The translations under genes and the position numbers were made by a program. The notes beneath the pieces were generated by a model. That model did no database searches. It had not been told where the DNA came from and worked only from the letters and a program-made list of their open reading frames with translations. Below, piece by piece: positions 34,559 to 46,050 of a DNA stretch of 64,000 nt. This DNA comes from Acanthacorydalis orientalis (Eukaryota > Arthropoda > Insecta > Megaloptera > Corydalidae): the NCBI GenBank assembly GCA_034766995.1, contig CM068314.1, positions 13,543,201 through 13,607,200 on the forward strand. Direction: 5' to 3'. Each line of letters opens with the position of its first letter. Within the stretch, counting starts at the first letter, position 1.

Positions 34559-37410
34559 TGGCGGCGAGCGACAAGAGCCGAGAGACACGCCGCCTCTTTG
34601 TCAAAGATCGGAAGACAAAGAAAGACTTTTTGATCGACACCGGAGCCGATCTATGCGTTTTTCCACGAGCGCTGATCCACGGCCCGACGAAGAAGACGGG
34701 TTACGAACTTGCAGCGGCCAACGGATCTACCATCGCTACGTACGGCAGAACGGCGTTAACACTCGACCTAGGACTGCGACGCGCATTTACCTGGGACTTC
34801 GTCATCGCCGACGTGACGAAACCAATCGTCGGTATTGACTTCTTGGCACACTACGGGCTCCTCGTCGACGCACAAGATGGACAGCTCATCGACAAAGTAA
34901 CGAAACTCACGTCCCGTGGACGGGTGTTTTCCAGCGACGTGCCAAGTGTTAAGGTAATCTCCAGCGACACACCATACCATGAGATTCTTGCCGATTTTCC
35001 AGAGATCACGCGCCCCGACGGCCGCGCACCCGAAATACGTCACAACACGAGGCACTACATCAAAACAACACCCGGACAACCGGCAGCAAGCAAGCCCCGA
35101 CGACTCGCACCGGAGAAACTCACAGCCGCACGCAGAGAGTTCGAGGGCATGATCAATCTGGGCAAGGCACGACCGTCGTCCAGCAGCTGGGCCACGCCGC
35201 TACACATGGCAACGAAAAGCGACGGCGACTGGAGACCGTGCGGCGACTATCGCCAACTCAACGCCCGCACGATCCCAGATAGATACCCCGTTCGCCACAT
35301 ACACGACTTCTCGCAAGGCTTACACGGCAGAAAGATCTATTCCAAGATCGATCTCGTCAAAGCCTACAATCAGATCCCAGTCGCCGAGGAAGACGTACAC
35401 AAAACCGCCATCACGACGCCGTTCGGACTGTACGAATTCCTTTACATGCCCTTCGGATTGCGCAACGCTGCGCAAACGTTCCAACGGTTCATGGACGAGG
35501 TGCTACGCGGTCTGGACTTCGTGTTCGTCTACCTCGACGACGTGCTGGTAGCATCCGAAAACGAGTCACAACATCGAGAGCACCTTAGAGAAGTGTTTCA
35601 ACGCTTGGCAGAATACGGTGTCGTGATCAACGTGAAAAAATGTGTTTTCGGCGTGAATGAGATATCCTTCCTCGGATACATCATAAACAATGGCGGGATC
35701 AAACCACCCGCCGAGAAAGTACAAACGATCGTCGATTACCCGCAGCCGCAAACAGCTAAGCAATTGCGCCAGTATCTCGGTATGTTTAATTTTTACAGAA
35801 TCGGCATGCCACACACCGCACACACGCAAGCTCCCTTGAACGAGATGCTGAAGGGAGATACAAAAGGGAAAGCCCCGCTACAGTGGACACCAGCAGCGAC
35901 GCAAGCATTCGACAAAACGAAACAGGATCTGGCAAAGGCTACATTACTCGCACATCCAAAAATCGGCGCGGAGCTCGCACTCGTTTGCGACGCGTCAGAT
36001 TTTTCGGTAGGGGCCGCGCTGCAACAGCGGATCAGCGACACCTGGGAGCCGCTAGCATTTTTCTCGAAAAAGCTCAGTCCAGCAGAAAGCCGTTACAGCG
36101 CCTTCGACAGAGAATTGCTCGCAATCTACCTCGCCATCAAGCACTTCCGCCACATGCTGGAAGCACGAATTTTCACAATATACACCGATCACAAGCCGCT
36201 GACGTTCGCCTTCCAGCAAAAACCCGAAAAAGCTTCACCTCGCCAAGCCAGACACCTCGACTTCATCGGCCAATTCAGCACCGACATACGACATATCAGC
36301 GGGAAGAACAACATCGTGGCCGACACACTTTCACGCATCGAGGCGATCGAAGCACCGATCGATTACTCCGAATTAGCCGCGTCCCAGGCATCCGACGAGG
36401 AATTAAAAAGCTTAATGCACTCGGGATCGTCCTTGCAACTAAAGCAAATACAGATCCCTGGAACGAGCGAAATGGTTTTTTGCGACACGTCAACGACAAA
36501 AGCTCGCCCATACGTAACGCGACGATTCAGAAAAGCGGCTTTTACATCCATCCACCGCCTCTCTCACCCCGGCGCAAAAGCTACTGCAAAACTGGTCGCC
36601 CAACGATTTGTTTGGCCATCCATTAAGAAGGACTGTCGCGAGTGGGCACGAGCTTGCACCGAGTGCCAACGCTCAAAAATCTCTAGACACGTTTTCGCGC
36701 CTCTAGAAAATTTTGCACCACCATCTGCCAGACTCGATCACGTGCACATCGACATCATCATCATGCCGCCTTCAGAAGGAAAGCGATACTGCCTGACATG
36801 CGTAGATCGTTTTTCTCGCTGGCCGGTAGTCGCTCCGATGCACGATCAAGAAGCCGAAACAGTGGCCCGCACCTTCTGGGAGAACTGGATCATCAACTAC
36901 GGAACCCCGCTCAGGATCACCACGGACCAGGGGCGTCAATTCGAATCAAACCTCTTTCACTCACTCAATCGATTAGCGGGCACCAATCATTTGCGAACTA
37001 CAGCATACCATCCGCAAGGGAACGGATTAGTCGAACGTTTCCACAGAGAGCTTAAAGCAGCAATACGGTGCCACGGAAATGACCAATGGACAAAAATCGT
37101 ACCGACCGTCGTCATGGGCATAAGAGCAACGATACGCGAAGACATCGGTGCTTCTCCTTTCGAAATGTTATTCGGACAGCCCTCGCGCTTACCCGGAGAG
37201 TTTTTCGAACCAACAGCCAGGATTACGAACCAGCACCATTCATCAAAGAACTACGCCGACACTTCGATCTGTTACGACCAGTCCACGTCAAGCGGCACGG
37301 CACGCCGTTTGTCTTCCGAGATTTGTCAACAGCAAAGCACGTCTTCCTACGCTACGACGCGGTTAAAAATGCCTTACGCATGCCTTATGACGGACCATAC
37401 GAGGTCATAA
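34510..37410 (+). CDS. pol: Pol polyprotein (protease, RT, RNase H, integrase), 3' end frame-shifted
   Basis: Enzyme polyprotein for reverse transcription and integration. Numbering from the ATG at 34510 (966 residues open): an aspartic protease with Asp-Thr-Gly at 43-45; reverse transcriptase with the MPFG block at 313-316 and the YLDD catalytic box at 341-344; RNase H with candidate acidic residues Asp494, Glu535, Asp560 and Asp605; an integrase zinc finger with His682, His686, Cys716 and Cys719; and a DD35E core with Asp748, Asp806 and Glu842 (35 residues between the last two). All expected catalytic residues are present. Expression is probably by -1 frameshift from gag at 34534-34540, so the ATG at 34510 need not be the true start. 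After about residue 900 the sequence stops resembling integrase; the matching C-terminal domain continues in another frame (37206-37766). The coding capacity therefore looks broken by a single-base change. Confidence 0.93.
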   Translation: MPTAVQVFGKRTRRSLMAASDKSRETRRLFVKDRKTKKDFLIDTGADLCVFPRALIHGPTKKTGYELAAANGSTIATYGRTALTLDLGLRRAFTWDFVIADVTKPIVGIDFLAHYGLLVDAQDGQLIDKVTKLTSRGRVFSSDVPSVKVISSDTPYHEILADFPEITRPDGRAPEIRHNTRHYIKTTPGQPAASKPRRLAPEKLTAARREFEGMINLGKARPSSSSWATPLHMATKSDGDWRPCGDYRQLNARTIPDRYPVRHIHDFSQGLHGRKIYSKIDLVKAYNQIPVAEEDVHKTAITTPFGLYEFLYMPFGLRNAAQTFQRFMDEVLRGLDFVFVYLDDVLVASENESQHREHLREVFQRLAEYGVVINVKKCVFGVNEISFLGYIINNGGIKPPAEKVQTIVDYPQPQTAKQLRQYLGMFNFYRIGMPHTAHTQAPLNEMLKGDTKGKAPLQWTPAATQAFDKTKQDLAKATLLAHPKIGAELALVCDASDFSVGAALQQRISDTWEPLAFFSKKLSPAESRYSAFDRELLAIYLAIKHFRHMLEARIFTIYTDHKPLTFAFQQKPEKASPRQARHLDFIGQFSTDIRHISGKNNIVADTLSRIEAIEAPIDYSELAASQASDEELKSLMHSGSSLQLKQIQIPGTSEMVFCDTSTTKARPYVTRRFRKAAFTSIHRLSHPGAKATAKLVAQRFVWPSIKKDCREWARACTECQRSKISRHVFAPLENFAPPSARLDHVHIDIIIMPPSEGKRYCLTCVDRFSRWPVVAPMHDQEAETVARTFWENWIINYGTPLRITTDQGRQFESNLFHSLNRLAGTNHLRTTAYHPQGNGLVERFHRELKAAIRCHGNDQWTKIVPTVVMGIRATIREDIGASPFEMLFGQPSRLPGEFFEPTARITNQHHSSKNYADTSICYDQSTSSGTARRLSSEICQQQSTSSYATTRLKMPYACLMTDHTRS
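34534..34540 (+). promoter_or_regulatory. Probable -1 ribosomal frameshift site, G GGA AAC
   Basis: GGGAAAC fits the X XXY YYZ slippery rule, and in the gag frame it is read exactly as G-GGA-AAC. The pol frame is -1 to gag and is open across this site (open from at least 34510 to 37410), so a one-base backward slip here would give a Gag-Pol fusion. I did not find an obvious pseudoknot by eye downstream. Alternatives are reinitiation at the overlapping TAATG at 34556-34560, or both. Confidence 0.75.
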
Positions 37411-37766
37411 AACGAGGAGACAAAACGTTCGTCATCAAAATCCGCGACAAAGACGTGACCGTTTCCATCAACCGACTAAAACCTGCCTATACGCTAACCG
37501 AGACATCACCAGACGAGCGTCGCGTCACCTTCCACGGGCATGGCGGACAGGTACCAATACAGCGCGAAAACCGAGATCAGCCAGCTGACAGCCAGGTACA
37601 ACAACACTTACGACCAGGGCAGCCAGCTGAAGACCAACCGCGACCAGCAGACATCATACCCGAGGACAACGCACGGGTACAACCACGGGAACCACAGCAG
37701 CACGGACCTCGACGATCAGAGCGAAACGCACGACCGGTACAACGTTACCAGGCCGGGTTTTCGTGA
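37206..37766 (+). pseudogene. pol: Integrase C-terminal part of pol (GPY/F-like), in a separate frame
   Basis: This frame continues the integrase C-terminus: a segment with a basic helix, then Gly-Pro-Tyr at 37392-37400 in the setting expected of the GPY/F module that follows Ty3/gypsy integrase cores, then a Gln/Pro/Arg-rich tail ending at TGA (37764-37766). It is shifted -1 relative to the main pol frame. The switch falls near the five-T run 37201-37205, consistent with loss of one base there. Other readings are an assembly error in a homopolymer or a second recoding event. I have not restored the frame. Confidence 0.8.
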
Positions 37767-37806
37767 ATACACACAGACATACACGCACTATCGTGACTTC
37801 CTCACT

Positions 37807-37819
37807 GGCGGGGGGGTTA
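37807..37819 (+). other. Polypurine tract before 3' LTR
   Basis: A run of seven G (37810-37816) within a purine-rich stretch ends three bases before the 3' LTR. This is the usual place for the RNase H-resistant primer of plus-strand DNA synthesis. The TTA between the G run and the LTR is slightly unusual. Confidence 0.7.
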
Positions 37820-38145
37820 TGTAGCGGCCAAGCTACAGACAATAATGAAACGATGAACGGTGTCGGTGCGTGCGAGAGTGTGGTGATTGTAGTGGTTGAA
37901 ACGACAATCAGACGTTGATTGTCGAATATATTTATTTAAAAAGATTGTTTGTTGGGCGAATGGAAAGTGTGTTTGTGCGACGAATTGAGACGGACAAAGA
38001 GTGGGGAGACTGCATCGAAAACTGATTATTACTGGTTTCGGGATGAATGAGTGCGGACGTACGGTGCGTTCGGTCAAACGACGAACTCTAATCTAGTGCA
38101 TTATTAAACCCGACTTCTGCTGCACTACCGCTGTGCACACCCACA
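37820..38145 (+). repeat. 3' long terminal repeat (326 bp)
   Basis: Same length as, and by direct reading no difference from, the LTR at 33251-33576. It is followed at once by ATAC, the duplicated target site, and then the rest of the interrupted mariner element. The TATA-like box recurs at 37933 and ATTAAA at 38103. Identity of the two LTRs implies little or no time for divergence since insertion. Confidence 0.95.
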
Positions 38146-38149
38146 ATAC
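38146..38149. other. Target site duplication ATAC, right copy
   Basis: Matches 33247-33250 and marks the right border of the LTR element. Confidence 0.9.
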
Positions 38150-38225
38150 TAACATGAACATGATGAAATAACACGTTGATTGAAAAAAAATAAGGTCAGA
38201 ATTCAGACCATTTCCTACCAACCTA

Positions 38226-39621
38226 ATATTTCAGAAATTAATAGGCCTTAATTATTAATTTATTGAATAACTAATTTTAAGGTTACTTGAGATAAACACA
38301 AATAAAAAATACACATCTAGTTTTAAATATATGTGGTTGTTTTCCAAACTAAGTTTCTAGCTAAAAAAAAATATATTTTTCTATTATCAGACTATCAATT
38401 ATAAATAATCTATTTCAGATATACATATTTTGATTTCATATATCAATGAAAGTTTTTATCCGACTAGAACACATCTAACAATATTACACAAAACCATAAA
38501 TGTAACAAAACAATATAGTAATAAAGTTTTATGACTCTTATTACACCAAAATTAAAAGATTTACGTCGATAGCGGCAATCAAGCAGTAAACTCGTATGAA
38601 ATTAGTTATTATTTAATTTACTGGAAGGAAAAAAATCGAATGAAAGTAATACCGTAAATTTCCAACAATTGTTGGATATTTATTATTATTGTGAAGAGAA
38701 TAACGTACGTTGATTTATTATAAATAAAACATGAAAGTAATTTATGAATTTATTAAACGAGTCGTTTCGTCTGAATTGTTTTAAATTTTATCTGGGAACT
38801 TTATCTCACGCACATACTTTATTCGTAATATAAAATAATATATTTTATATCGTAATTCAGTATGAAACTTTTTATTTCCCATCCATTTTTAAATAAATAT
38901 TGTATTTTTATATAAATTTATTCAAGTTTTTTTTCATAAATCGATGCACGAGTAATTGTACATTTTTTTATAAATGCTATGAAAATTTTACAACCGAAGT
39001 TTTTTTTATTATATTTTACAAATATATAATAGTTGTAAAAAGATATAGATCATTTCAAACATACTGAATTTGTTTCTAATCGGAAAATCAGAACAGAATT
39101 TATAATACTAAATATAGGAAAGCAAACCGTTTCAAGTTCTGATATAAATCGAATATTATTTCTTTTATTGATTTCACTAGAAAGTATCAATTAAATTAGA
39201 CACAGTAATTGAAAAATGAATCCACTTAAATTGATACTAAAATCAATTCATATTTCTATGATAATTTTTTTCTCGGATACGAGACGACTAAGTAAATTCA
39301 AGTAATACATATTCAGAGTAATCCATTTCGAATCACTATTACATTAGAGTCGGATATCAAATTGGAGAGTCACTTCAAAAGGTCATGTCCGTCGTAGCAT
39401 CGTTCGTTTGAGCTTAGAACATAGTTACGAAGCAGAGTCAATTATAGCCAGTGCAATCATCCACAACTATGTCACATTTATCATCACATTTGTCCGTGTC
39501 TTTCATCTATACTTTGCTCTCGTCGACTATCGCATATCCCTAGAAAGCCGATGCTTTAACATGGACATAATGGAATTATATCATGTAATGTTACGACTCA
39601 TACCTACATTTACACATGTAC

Positions 39622-39624
<3 letters not shown>
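38226..39624. other. AT-rich, no feature recognised
   Basis: No repeats beyond simple A/T runs. A plus frame at 39408-39629 lacks support. Confidence 0.55.

Positions 39625-39661
<37 letters not shown>
39625..39661. repeat. (TA)n microsatellite
   Basis: Near-pure TA run. Confidence 0.95.
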
Positions 39662-39662
<1 letters not shown>

Positions 39663-39816
39663 AATAATTCAAAATAAATTGAAAGTGTTTCATTGGATTA
39701 CATTTAAGTTAATACTGTTATGATTTAAAATAAAATGTAGCATTAAATAACATTGATTATTTTAAATTGATTTTGTTCATTTTGTATACCTAAAATAGAT
39801 TAAATCTACATATATA

Positions 39817-39845
39817 CATAGTGTCCCATAAGTTTAGACCAAACG
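39817..39845 (+). mobile_element. Possible Tc1/mariner terminal repeat
   Basis: AGTGTCCCATAAGTTTAGAC following TA resembles ends of Tc1/mariner superfamily elements that start AGTGTCCCA. No coding remnant was found; tentative. Confidence 0.3.
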
Positions 39846-39887
39846 AAAAATCCATACTTTTATACTTCTATATACTCTTTATTAGTA

Positions 39888-40030
39888 GCCTTTGTTTCTT
39901 CAGTACTTATCAACTGGCAATCTATTAATCGGCTTTTTATCGACAGCGCTTATTAACCTGAAAGCTATTAATCAGCTTTTTCTCAGCAACTCTTATTGAC
40001 CAAGTTCTCATTAGTTGCCTTTTTACTGTA
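39888..40030 (+). repeat. ~43-bp imperfect tandem repeat, about 3.3 units
   Basis: Units begin near 39888, 39924, 39967 and 40010 with the shared pattern ATTAATnnGCTTTTTnTC, then CAG and CTTATTnAC. They differ at many positions, so the array is old. Confidence 0.65.
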
Positions 40031-42964
40031 AGTGAAGTCTATATTTTACTTTTGAATCGAAGAAATTTAAATATTTATTTTATAAATATAATTTAATTCA
40101 TACAACTAATAATGTAATATAATACTCTTAACATTCACGGTAAATATTACTTCACATTTTTATATAAAAGCTGCAGATCTTTATGATTAAGAGCACACAT
40201 TCCCACGCGATAAACTGAACTGAACCGGTATTGACGGATAATCCGTACTTGAATTATCCGGTTAGTTCCATTAGGTATGCAAATTAATTCGGTACCTTTT
40301 TTTAAAGAAAATGAATGTTTTCAGAAAAATGAAATACATTCTGAGCCCATCTATAATAGTTCTAAAGTTTCTGAAAAGGAGAAAAATTATAGATGAGCTC
40401 AGAACAGTCGTTGAAATGCTCATTTTTAATTGTTTGTATGCTGCATGAAGTTGGCATACCAAAATTTTATTTTCAATTTTTTGGACTTTAATGACTGGAA
40501 CTCTTATTATCATTTTCATGAAGTCTAGAACTATAAAAATGCTACTTGAAACATTTTTTATTTTAATTTTTTTCAGTACTTTGTATCCCAAATCACAGTC
40601 ATTAATCTGATTTGAAAAAGTTTTGTTTTTTATGGAAAGTGAAAATTTATTTGTAAAAAATAAGATCGATGATATTTGCCAAATTATTTATTTTCAATTA
40701 TTTTCATATTGTTTTTAAAATCAAAATGAGCCAATATTATTGATTTAAAATTCAATTCCTTCCTATTGCTATTAAATATATTTTATATTTTATAACAGAT
40801 AAGAATAAAAACTGAAAATAAACACTTTTAGAAATAATTTAATGAAAAAATAGTAAAAGAAAAGTTAAAAAGTGATAATGTTCTCCGGTCATCGGCAACA
40901 GGTCAGTTTCTGTTATTTTCTGTTCATTTTGTGTACGTGTCCGACAAATAAAATGAACATAAAAACTTTTCATTGAAAATTTTGAGTTCCACTGATGTTC
41001 CGAATACGAATGTCACTAGTATACACAGTACACTTATGTATTTTTTACGATGCTGGTTTTTATAACCACACCGTCATTTCGTGGTATCCCCATACGTGAT
41101 TAAATAAATTATTTATTGTACTCTTGGCAACTGAATGTATTGTACTGATGCTAGTTGTATGTTTTAAGGGACTCGTGTACATGTGCGTATATGTATAGGT
41201 GTACACACATAGAGAACGTAAACCCAGAATCACTAAAATGATCTGCGCTTTCTGTAAATAAATTATATATTTCGACTGTTTCCTGTGCGATTTTTTCGGC
41301 GAACATTTTCGTTTCAAATGCAATTTGTTACCTGTTGGAAATTTTATCTTTGTATCATCCGTGGTAGGTAGTATATTTAGATGTAATAAAAATAGACAAT
41401 GAGTTTATTAAATTTTTAGACTGTGAGACGCAACCTTCGATATATATAAATAAAACAAAGAGAAGAATTGGGACAAGTATTACAAAATAAGAAATTAAAA
41501 ATATATCTAGTGAATCGAGATTAATTATGAATTATTAAAAAATGAAGGATGTTTCAGAATTCACGTTTCATCATCAATATCTTCACAAATTATTCATATT
41601 TAATGTCAACATCTATTATTCATTCATTCATTCATTCATTACATAAATCCCAAATCGGTGATTCGCTTCTCGAATCGTTCGCCTCTTCAATAAGGGTTTA
41701 GTACGTCAACAAATCAGATTATATACAAGTGGCGTAAAAGTCAAGACATTAAGGGTCAGGCCACGTATTTGTATTGTGTTGGTTTAACATAATTTTCACT
41801 TCGGTGATCGAATCTCTGTTGTTGAATCAAACGTGTTCGTTTTTGTTACTAATAACAATTACGTTAATATTTAACAATCTATCTTACAAGTATTTTCTGT
41901 ATAAATTCATTCATGAAAAGAAATTTATCCACACTGTTAGAAACGATAAAGTTTTCTTGTTTGTTTTTTAAAAAAATAAAAGACGATATAATGTATAGAA
42001 AATATAAAATACTATATTTTTTGCAAATTTTATAAAAAAATTCATTACAATGATTATATACTGATTTTAATTTACTGAACAGAAATTTTTCGTATTTGAT
42101 TAAAAATGTACAAAAACCTTTAGTGTCGACATAGTCGTAAGATACAGACACAATAAAAAGAATTAAACTTCTAAAATAGACTCGTTGTTAGGGTAAAAAC
42201 TATAGGTGGATAAAAAGTGCTATTAATTATGGACCCCTTACGTAAAGAACATGAAAAAGATAGACAAACCAGATGATTACTACACCACGACAGGAGTAAC
42301 TTACATAGATATGCTTAAGATAAATAAAAGTGACGTAGCTTCCCTCCGACAAAAACTGCCGTATGGCAACGAACCCCTTTCGTTGCATCACTTTTCAAAC
42401 TGCAGTCGTGATGATTAAAGTATATGGTCATAAAAAATTTAAAGGATTACACTTTACAATACCCTTTGTTAACAATAAGAAGATTCATTAGGTAAATTAC
42501 ATGCAATTTTTTGAGAGTGAATTAAGTTTTAAGTGCTGTTAATTTTTTTAAATTTTGAAATAAATTTAAAAAGAACAACTGAAAAGAATGAACAAGTTAT
42601 TAATTCTTTATTATTTTCTTGAGATTAAAATTAGATTTAACTGTATGTTTGTAAACGTTAATCAACATTTTAGTTTTTTAATAAATTAAAAAGTGTGGAT
42701 TTTTACTGGATTTCAGATTCAAGAAAAAGATTTAAATATAAATTATGTATTAAATGTAACCAGACAATATTTTTATTTCATTTTTATTTCTCTTATTAAT
42801 TACAAAAACCAATATAGTGTGAAAGAGGGAAAAAATAATAATATTCAAAGCATGTTTTCAGATATTAAAAATATGTTCCAATATAAACACGGTTCAAATT
42901 ACATTCCGAGACAGAAAAAACAACCGGAGATATATTTTTCTTGCAATTCATAAACAAGATGATT
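40031..42964. other. AT-rich, no feature recognised
   Basis: Contains only an ATTC microsatellite (41612-41641) and short unsupported frames. Confidence 0.55.
41612..41641. repeat. (ATTC)n microsatellite
   Basis: About six ATTC units. Confidence 0.9.
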
Positions 42965-43335
42965 AAAAATTACCACCCTCTCGCCCACCGGACAAAACGG
43001 TACGACGATGCGCATCAACCCCCATCATTAACCGAGAACAATGTCGTAACCAATGGAAAAAAGAAAACTGTACGAATAGAGGGAGCCGGTTGATTGCATG
43101 TCCTGCCACCATCCGTCCATTCAAATACGTTTCTCGTAATTGAAAAGTACTCATGACGTGCCCGACGTAACAAGACACGGCACAAAATAACAGGCAAATG
43201 CTGTCTCGTTAGAAAACTGACAAAAACATTATGACTTCCATATACCTGTCGCAATTCAACACCAACGCTACGAGTGTAACGGACTTATGTCTTCAGCGCG
43301 ATTCCTCGGACGTGTTTGTCTCAATCGTTTCGTTT
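42965..43335. other. GC-richer island, no recognised gene
   Basis: Several short frames on both strands, none with a domain. Stands out from AT-rich flanks. Confidence 0.35.
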
Positions 43336-44015
43336 AAAAGGTTTTTTGATGTTCAGTCAAAAGAACTCCACTTTCTAGATATGTTTGTGAGCGAATCGTC
43401 ATCGCCGCTTTGTGCTCTTGCTGCACTAATTGGAATAATTATAATTGTTCTGTGTTTTTAATGAGAATATATCAATGATGTGTATTTTTACACTAAAACG
43501 TGTCATTATAAAATACTATTACTTTCATAACAATAAATATTTAAAATATTCTCATCGTTACATAATACATGCATATACATATATATATAAATTAGCAAAT
43601 ACAAAACATTATTTTTATACAAAACTGAGTGAATGTTCGGTTTTTTCATAAGACTGAATAGTGTGTACGCAGCATAGTTTGTAAATGTTGACAAAACAAT
43701 TTTAATATTTGTTTAATATTTTATAGTAATGTTTTCGTTTACTTTCTCCTCTAAGTCTTGGAAAATCATTCACTGTAGTGCCTTCCATAAAATGTTAAAT
43801 TCCATTAATTTATATGACTGTGTACGACAAAATATATGACTGTTAATTATAAGATGTTTCTAAAGTTTGTAATAATTTATAGAAGTATTTTTTTCTTTTT
43901 TTAAAAATGAATTCACCTATTTTAATACTTCAATTAACAGCTTTAAAATCATCCACTAGATTTTTTTAGAATTTAGTACATTTTCAAATATTCAAAGTAA
44001 ATTAAATTTAGATAA

Positions 44016-44017
<2 letters not shown>

Positions 44018-44083
<66 letters not shown>

Positions 44084-44120
44084 GTGTGTATATATATATA
44101 TATATATGTGTATATATATA
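44018..44120. repeat. (TA)n cluster with GTGT breaks
   Basis: Starts with TACA units, then TA runs broken by TGTGTG. Confidence 0.95.
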
Positions 44121-44570
44121 GTAGGTGCAATAATAATAATTTATTTTTATTTTTTTACAAATTTCATGATATCAATAACATCGTTCTGTCATAAATAAAG
44201 TCGTTCAAACTTTTAACAAGTATTTGACATAAATTTACAATAAAATGAAATTTGAAAAATTACCTTCTAAAAGTTTAATCTATTAAACATGAGCGACACA
44301 CCGGTGTGTCATCTTACTGACTCATTTCACATCCAAATGTCACACTGGTTTTTTGTGATATTTTTTTCATTGAAAATAAAATTAGATCAATATTTGATGA
44401 CTAATATTTAAAATGACATTGTTTAAAGATTAAAATCATGATAAACGATTAATGAAATTATTGTGTTCTTATAGTAGTTGAATGAATATTATATATTTTA
44501 GCGGTTCGCATTTAATAGGTTGATTGTGACCGTGTTTTCGTTCACACCTATTTTTAGTTCGCTACTGTTT

Positions 44571-44572
44571 GT

Positions 44573-44652
<80 letters not shown>

Positions 44653-44653
44653 A
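44571..44653. repeat. (AC)n(AT)n(GT)n compound, self-complementary
   Basis: About 25 bases of AC, 40 of AT and 18 of GT form one long potential hairpin or cruciform. Confidence 0.95.
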
Positions 44654-45389
44654 GAACTTGTTTAAGTAAAAAAGTGTAAAAAAGCTACAATGACTCATTT
44701 AAATCATTTAAAATAAATGATGCAGATTATATCATAATACAATGTATAAGACCTTTTTCTATTAGGAATAAATTTTAATTTTATCAGAATGTACAAAAAA
44801 CTAATTTACATGTTAAAACAGATCAATCTTTCGTCGAAGAATTTTTTTATATTAAATAATTTCTCCGAAAATGGCTAAAGTTTGACATAAAAAATCTCCT
44901 TTTTAAAAAAATGTACGTACGGTGTAAACAGAATAAACTAATAGATAAGAATTCTTCTAAACTTTTTTTATACTTTACAATACTTATCGTGAAGTCTTGT
45001 ATGAAATATTAAGTGCGAGTTGAATTAATAAAATTTACAGAACAAAAATAATCGATCCCTGTTTTCAAAGTACAAAACGTGATCTGAACTTAAAAGAAAA
45101 TTATTTTCTTCTCCGTAATTTTTTAACGTCACGAACCTCGTGCTCAAAAGCTTTCCAGTTGACAAACTTCGAGTGAAAATCTTTTTTGAAAACATCCCTT
45201 CCATCGCTCTGTCATCCAACTTAGCAAAAACCACCACCTTATATTCTTGTTGTCGTATACAGAGACAGCGCTATCATCAGCCAGCCACCGCTGACTGATA
45301 TGATAAAATACCTACTTCGTTATAAAAATACAAATAACTTTTTTAATATTTTGCTTGATCAGATAATGAAAACTTTGTTGAAAATTACA

Positions 45390-45600
45390 AGACAGGAGAG
45401 AGAGGTCGCACAGAAGTAGTAAAAGTTCAAGCGTTGAGTCACGGCAATGACTCAGGAATTTATTTCTCCAGATTAGGGCTGGCTCGTCCGATGGAACGGG
45501 GAGATCGAACGGGGAGGGATGGATAAGTTGTGTTTCACATGTTTTTCAGTAGGCAGTAGTTGTTATTCGCACCTATCTTAAAAACGCTCGCCTGTAACAC
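45390..45600. promoter_or_regulatory. GC-richer island with paired AP-1-like sites
   Basis: TGAGTCA (45435-45441) and TGACTCA (45448-45454) are two consensus AP-1 motifs 13 bases apart, themselves forming an inverted repeat. They lie in a GC-richer patch. A regulatory role is inference; no gene is visible nearby. Confidence 0.35.
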
Positions 45601-45981
45601 GAGTTCGTGTCTATAATTCTTATCACGCTTATGTTTTCAACACTTTTTATGTCAGCGATATAATTATTTGGGTAAACGTTGATGGCTCGTATATTTCAAC
45701 TTATTAAAACGAATTTTGTTAACATCGTTCTTGTATACATTATAATTTATTTATCGATTTTTCATTCTTAAAAAGTGTTTTGTGATTAAATTATCACTTT
45801 GGATTTAATTTTTGTTAGAACGATAATATTTCTTTTTAACAGTTATTTTTAATTATTTCTTATAAACACCATATATATATATAATAGCAACATCAAAACT
45901 GGTCATAATAGGAAAAATGAATATAAGTATTTAAAAAATATAATAATAAAAATATACTTAACAAATCCCAAAAAAAAGTAT

Positions 45982-45985
<4 letters not shown>

Positions 45986-46044
<59 letters not shown>

Positions 46045-46050
46045 TGTGTG
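45986..46050. repeat. (TA)n microsatellite
   Basis: TA run with short ACAC and GTGT-rich flanks. Confidence 0.95.

Larger units (their letters stand above)
33251..38145 (+). mobile_element. Ty3/gypsy LTR retrotransposon, CsRn1/Kabuki-like clade, nearly intact
   Basis: A complete LTR element of 4895 bp: 5' LTR, primer site, gag, pol, purine tract and 3' LTR in order. The LTRs (33251-33576 and 37820-38145) look identical base for base, and ATAC flanks both sides (33247-33250 and 38146-38149), so the insertion is recent. It sits inside a decayed mariner copy (32773-38225), which gives the order of insertion. The CHCC Gag zinc knuckle, the tRNA-Trp primer site and the RT/integrase sequence place it in the CsRn1/Kabuki group of Metaviridae; the clade call rests on recalled family traits. 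There is no envelope-like gene after pol. Its GC content, CpG density and codon use differ sharply from the surrounding AT-rich DNA. One frame break near 37201-37206 probably makes this copy non-autonomous. Confidence 0.95.
32773..38225 (-). mobile_element. Internally deleted mariner copy, split by the LTR element
   Basis: The left end reads TAAGGTTGGTAGAAAAATAA and the right end is a shorter inverted match (CCTACCAACCTAA). Without the 4.9-kb insertion the mariner is only about 560 bp. On the minus strand it encodes remnants of the N-terminal helix-turn-helix region of a mariner transposase (after MEKKQIRAIF the frame is broken several times). The DDE catalytic region is absent: the sequence passes from the end of the DNA-binding domain almost straight into the other terminal repeat. 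A (TA)n run is inserted at 32819-32841. Confidence 0.88.

Noticed and set aside
35883..36626. Second long plus frame inside pol (247 codons)
   Set aside because: It is a shadow of the GC-rich pol gene in another frame, Arg/Ser/His-rich and without any domain; the same applies to the minus frames across 33710-36551.
37767..37806. Possible envelope gene after pol
   Set aside because: Only about 50 bases separate the pol tail from the 3' LTR, so there is no room for an envelope gene.
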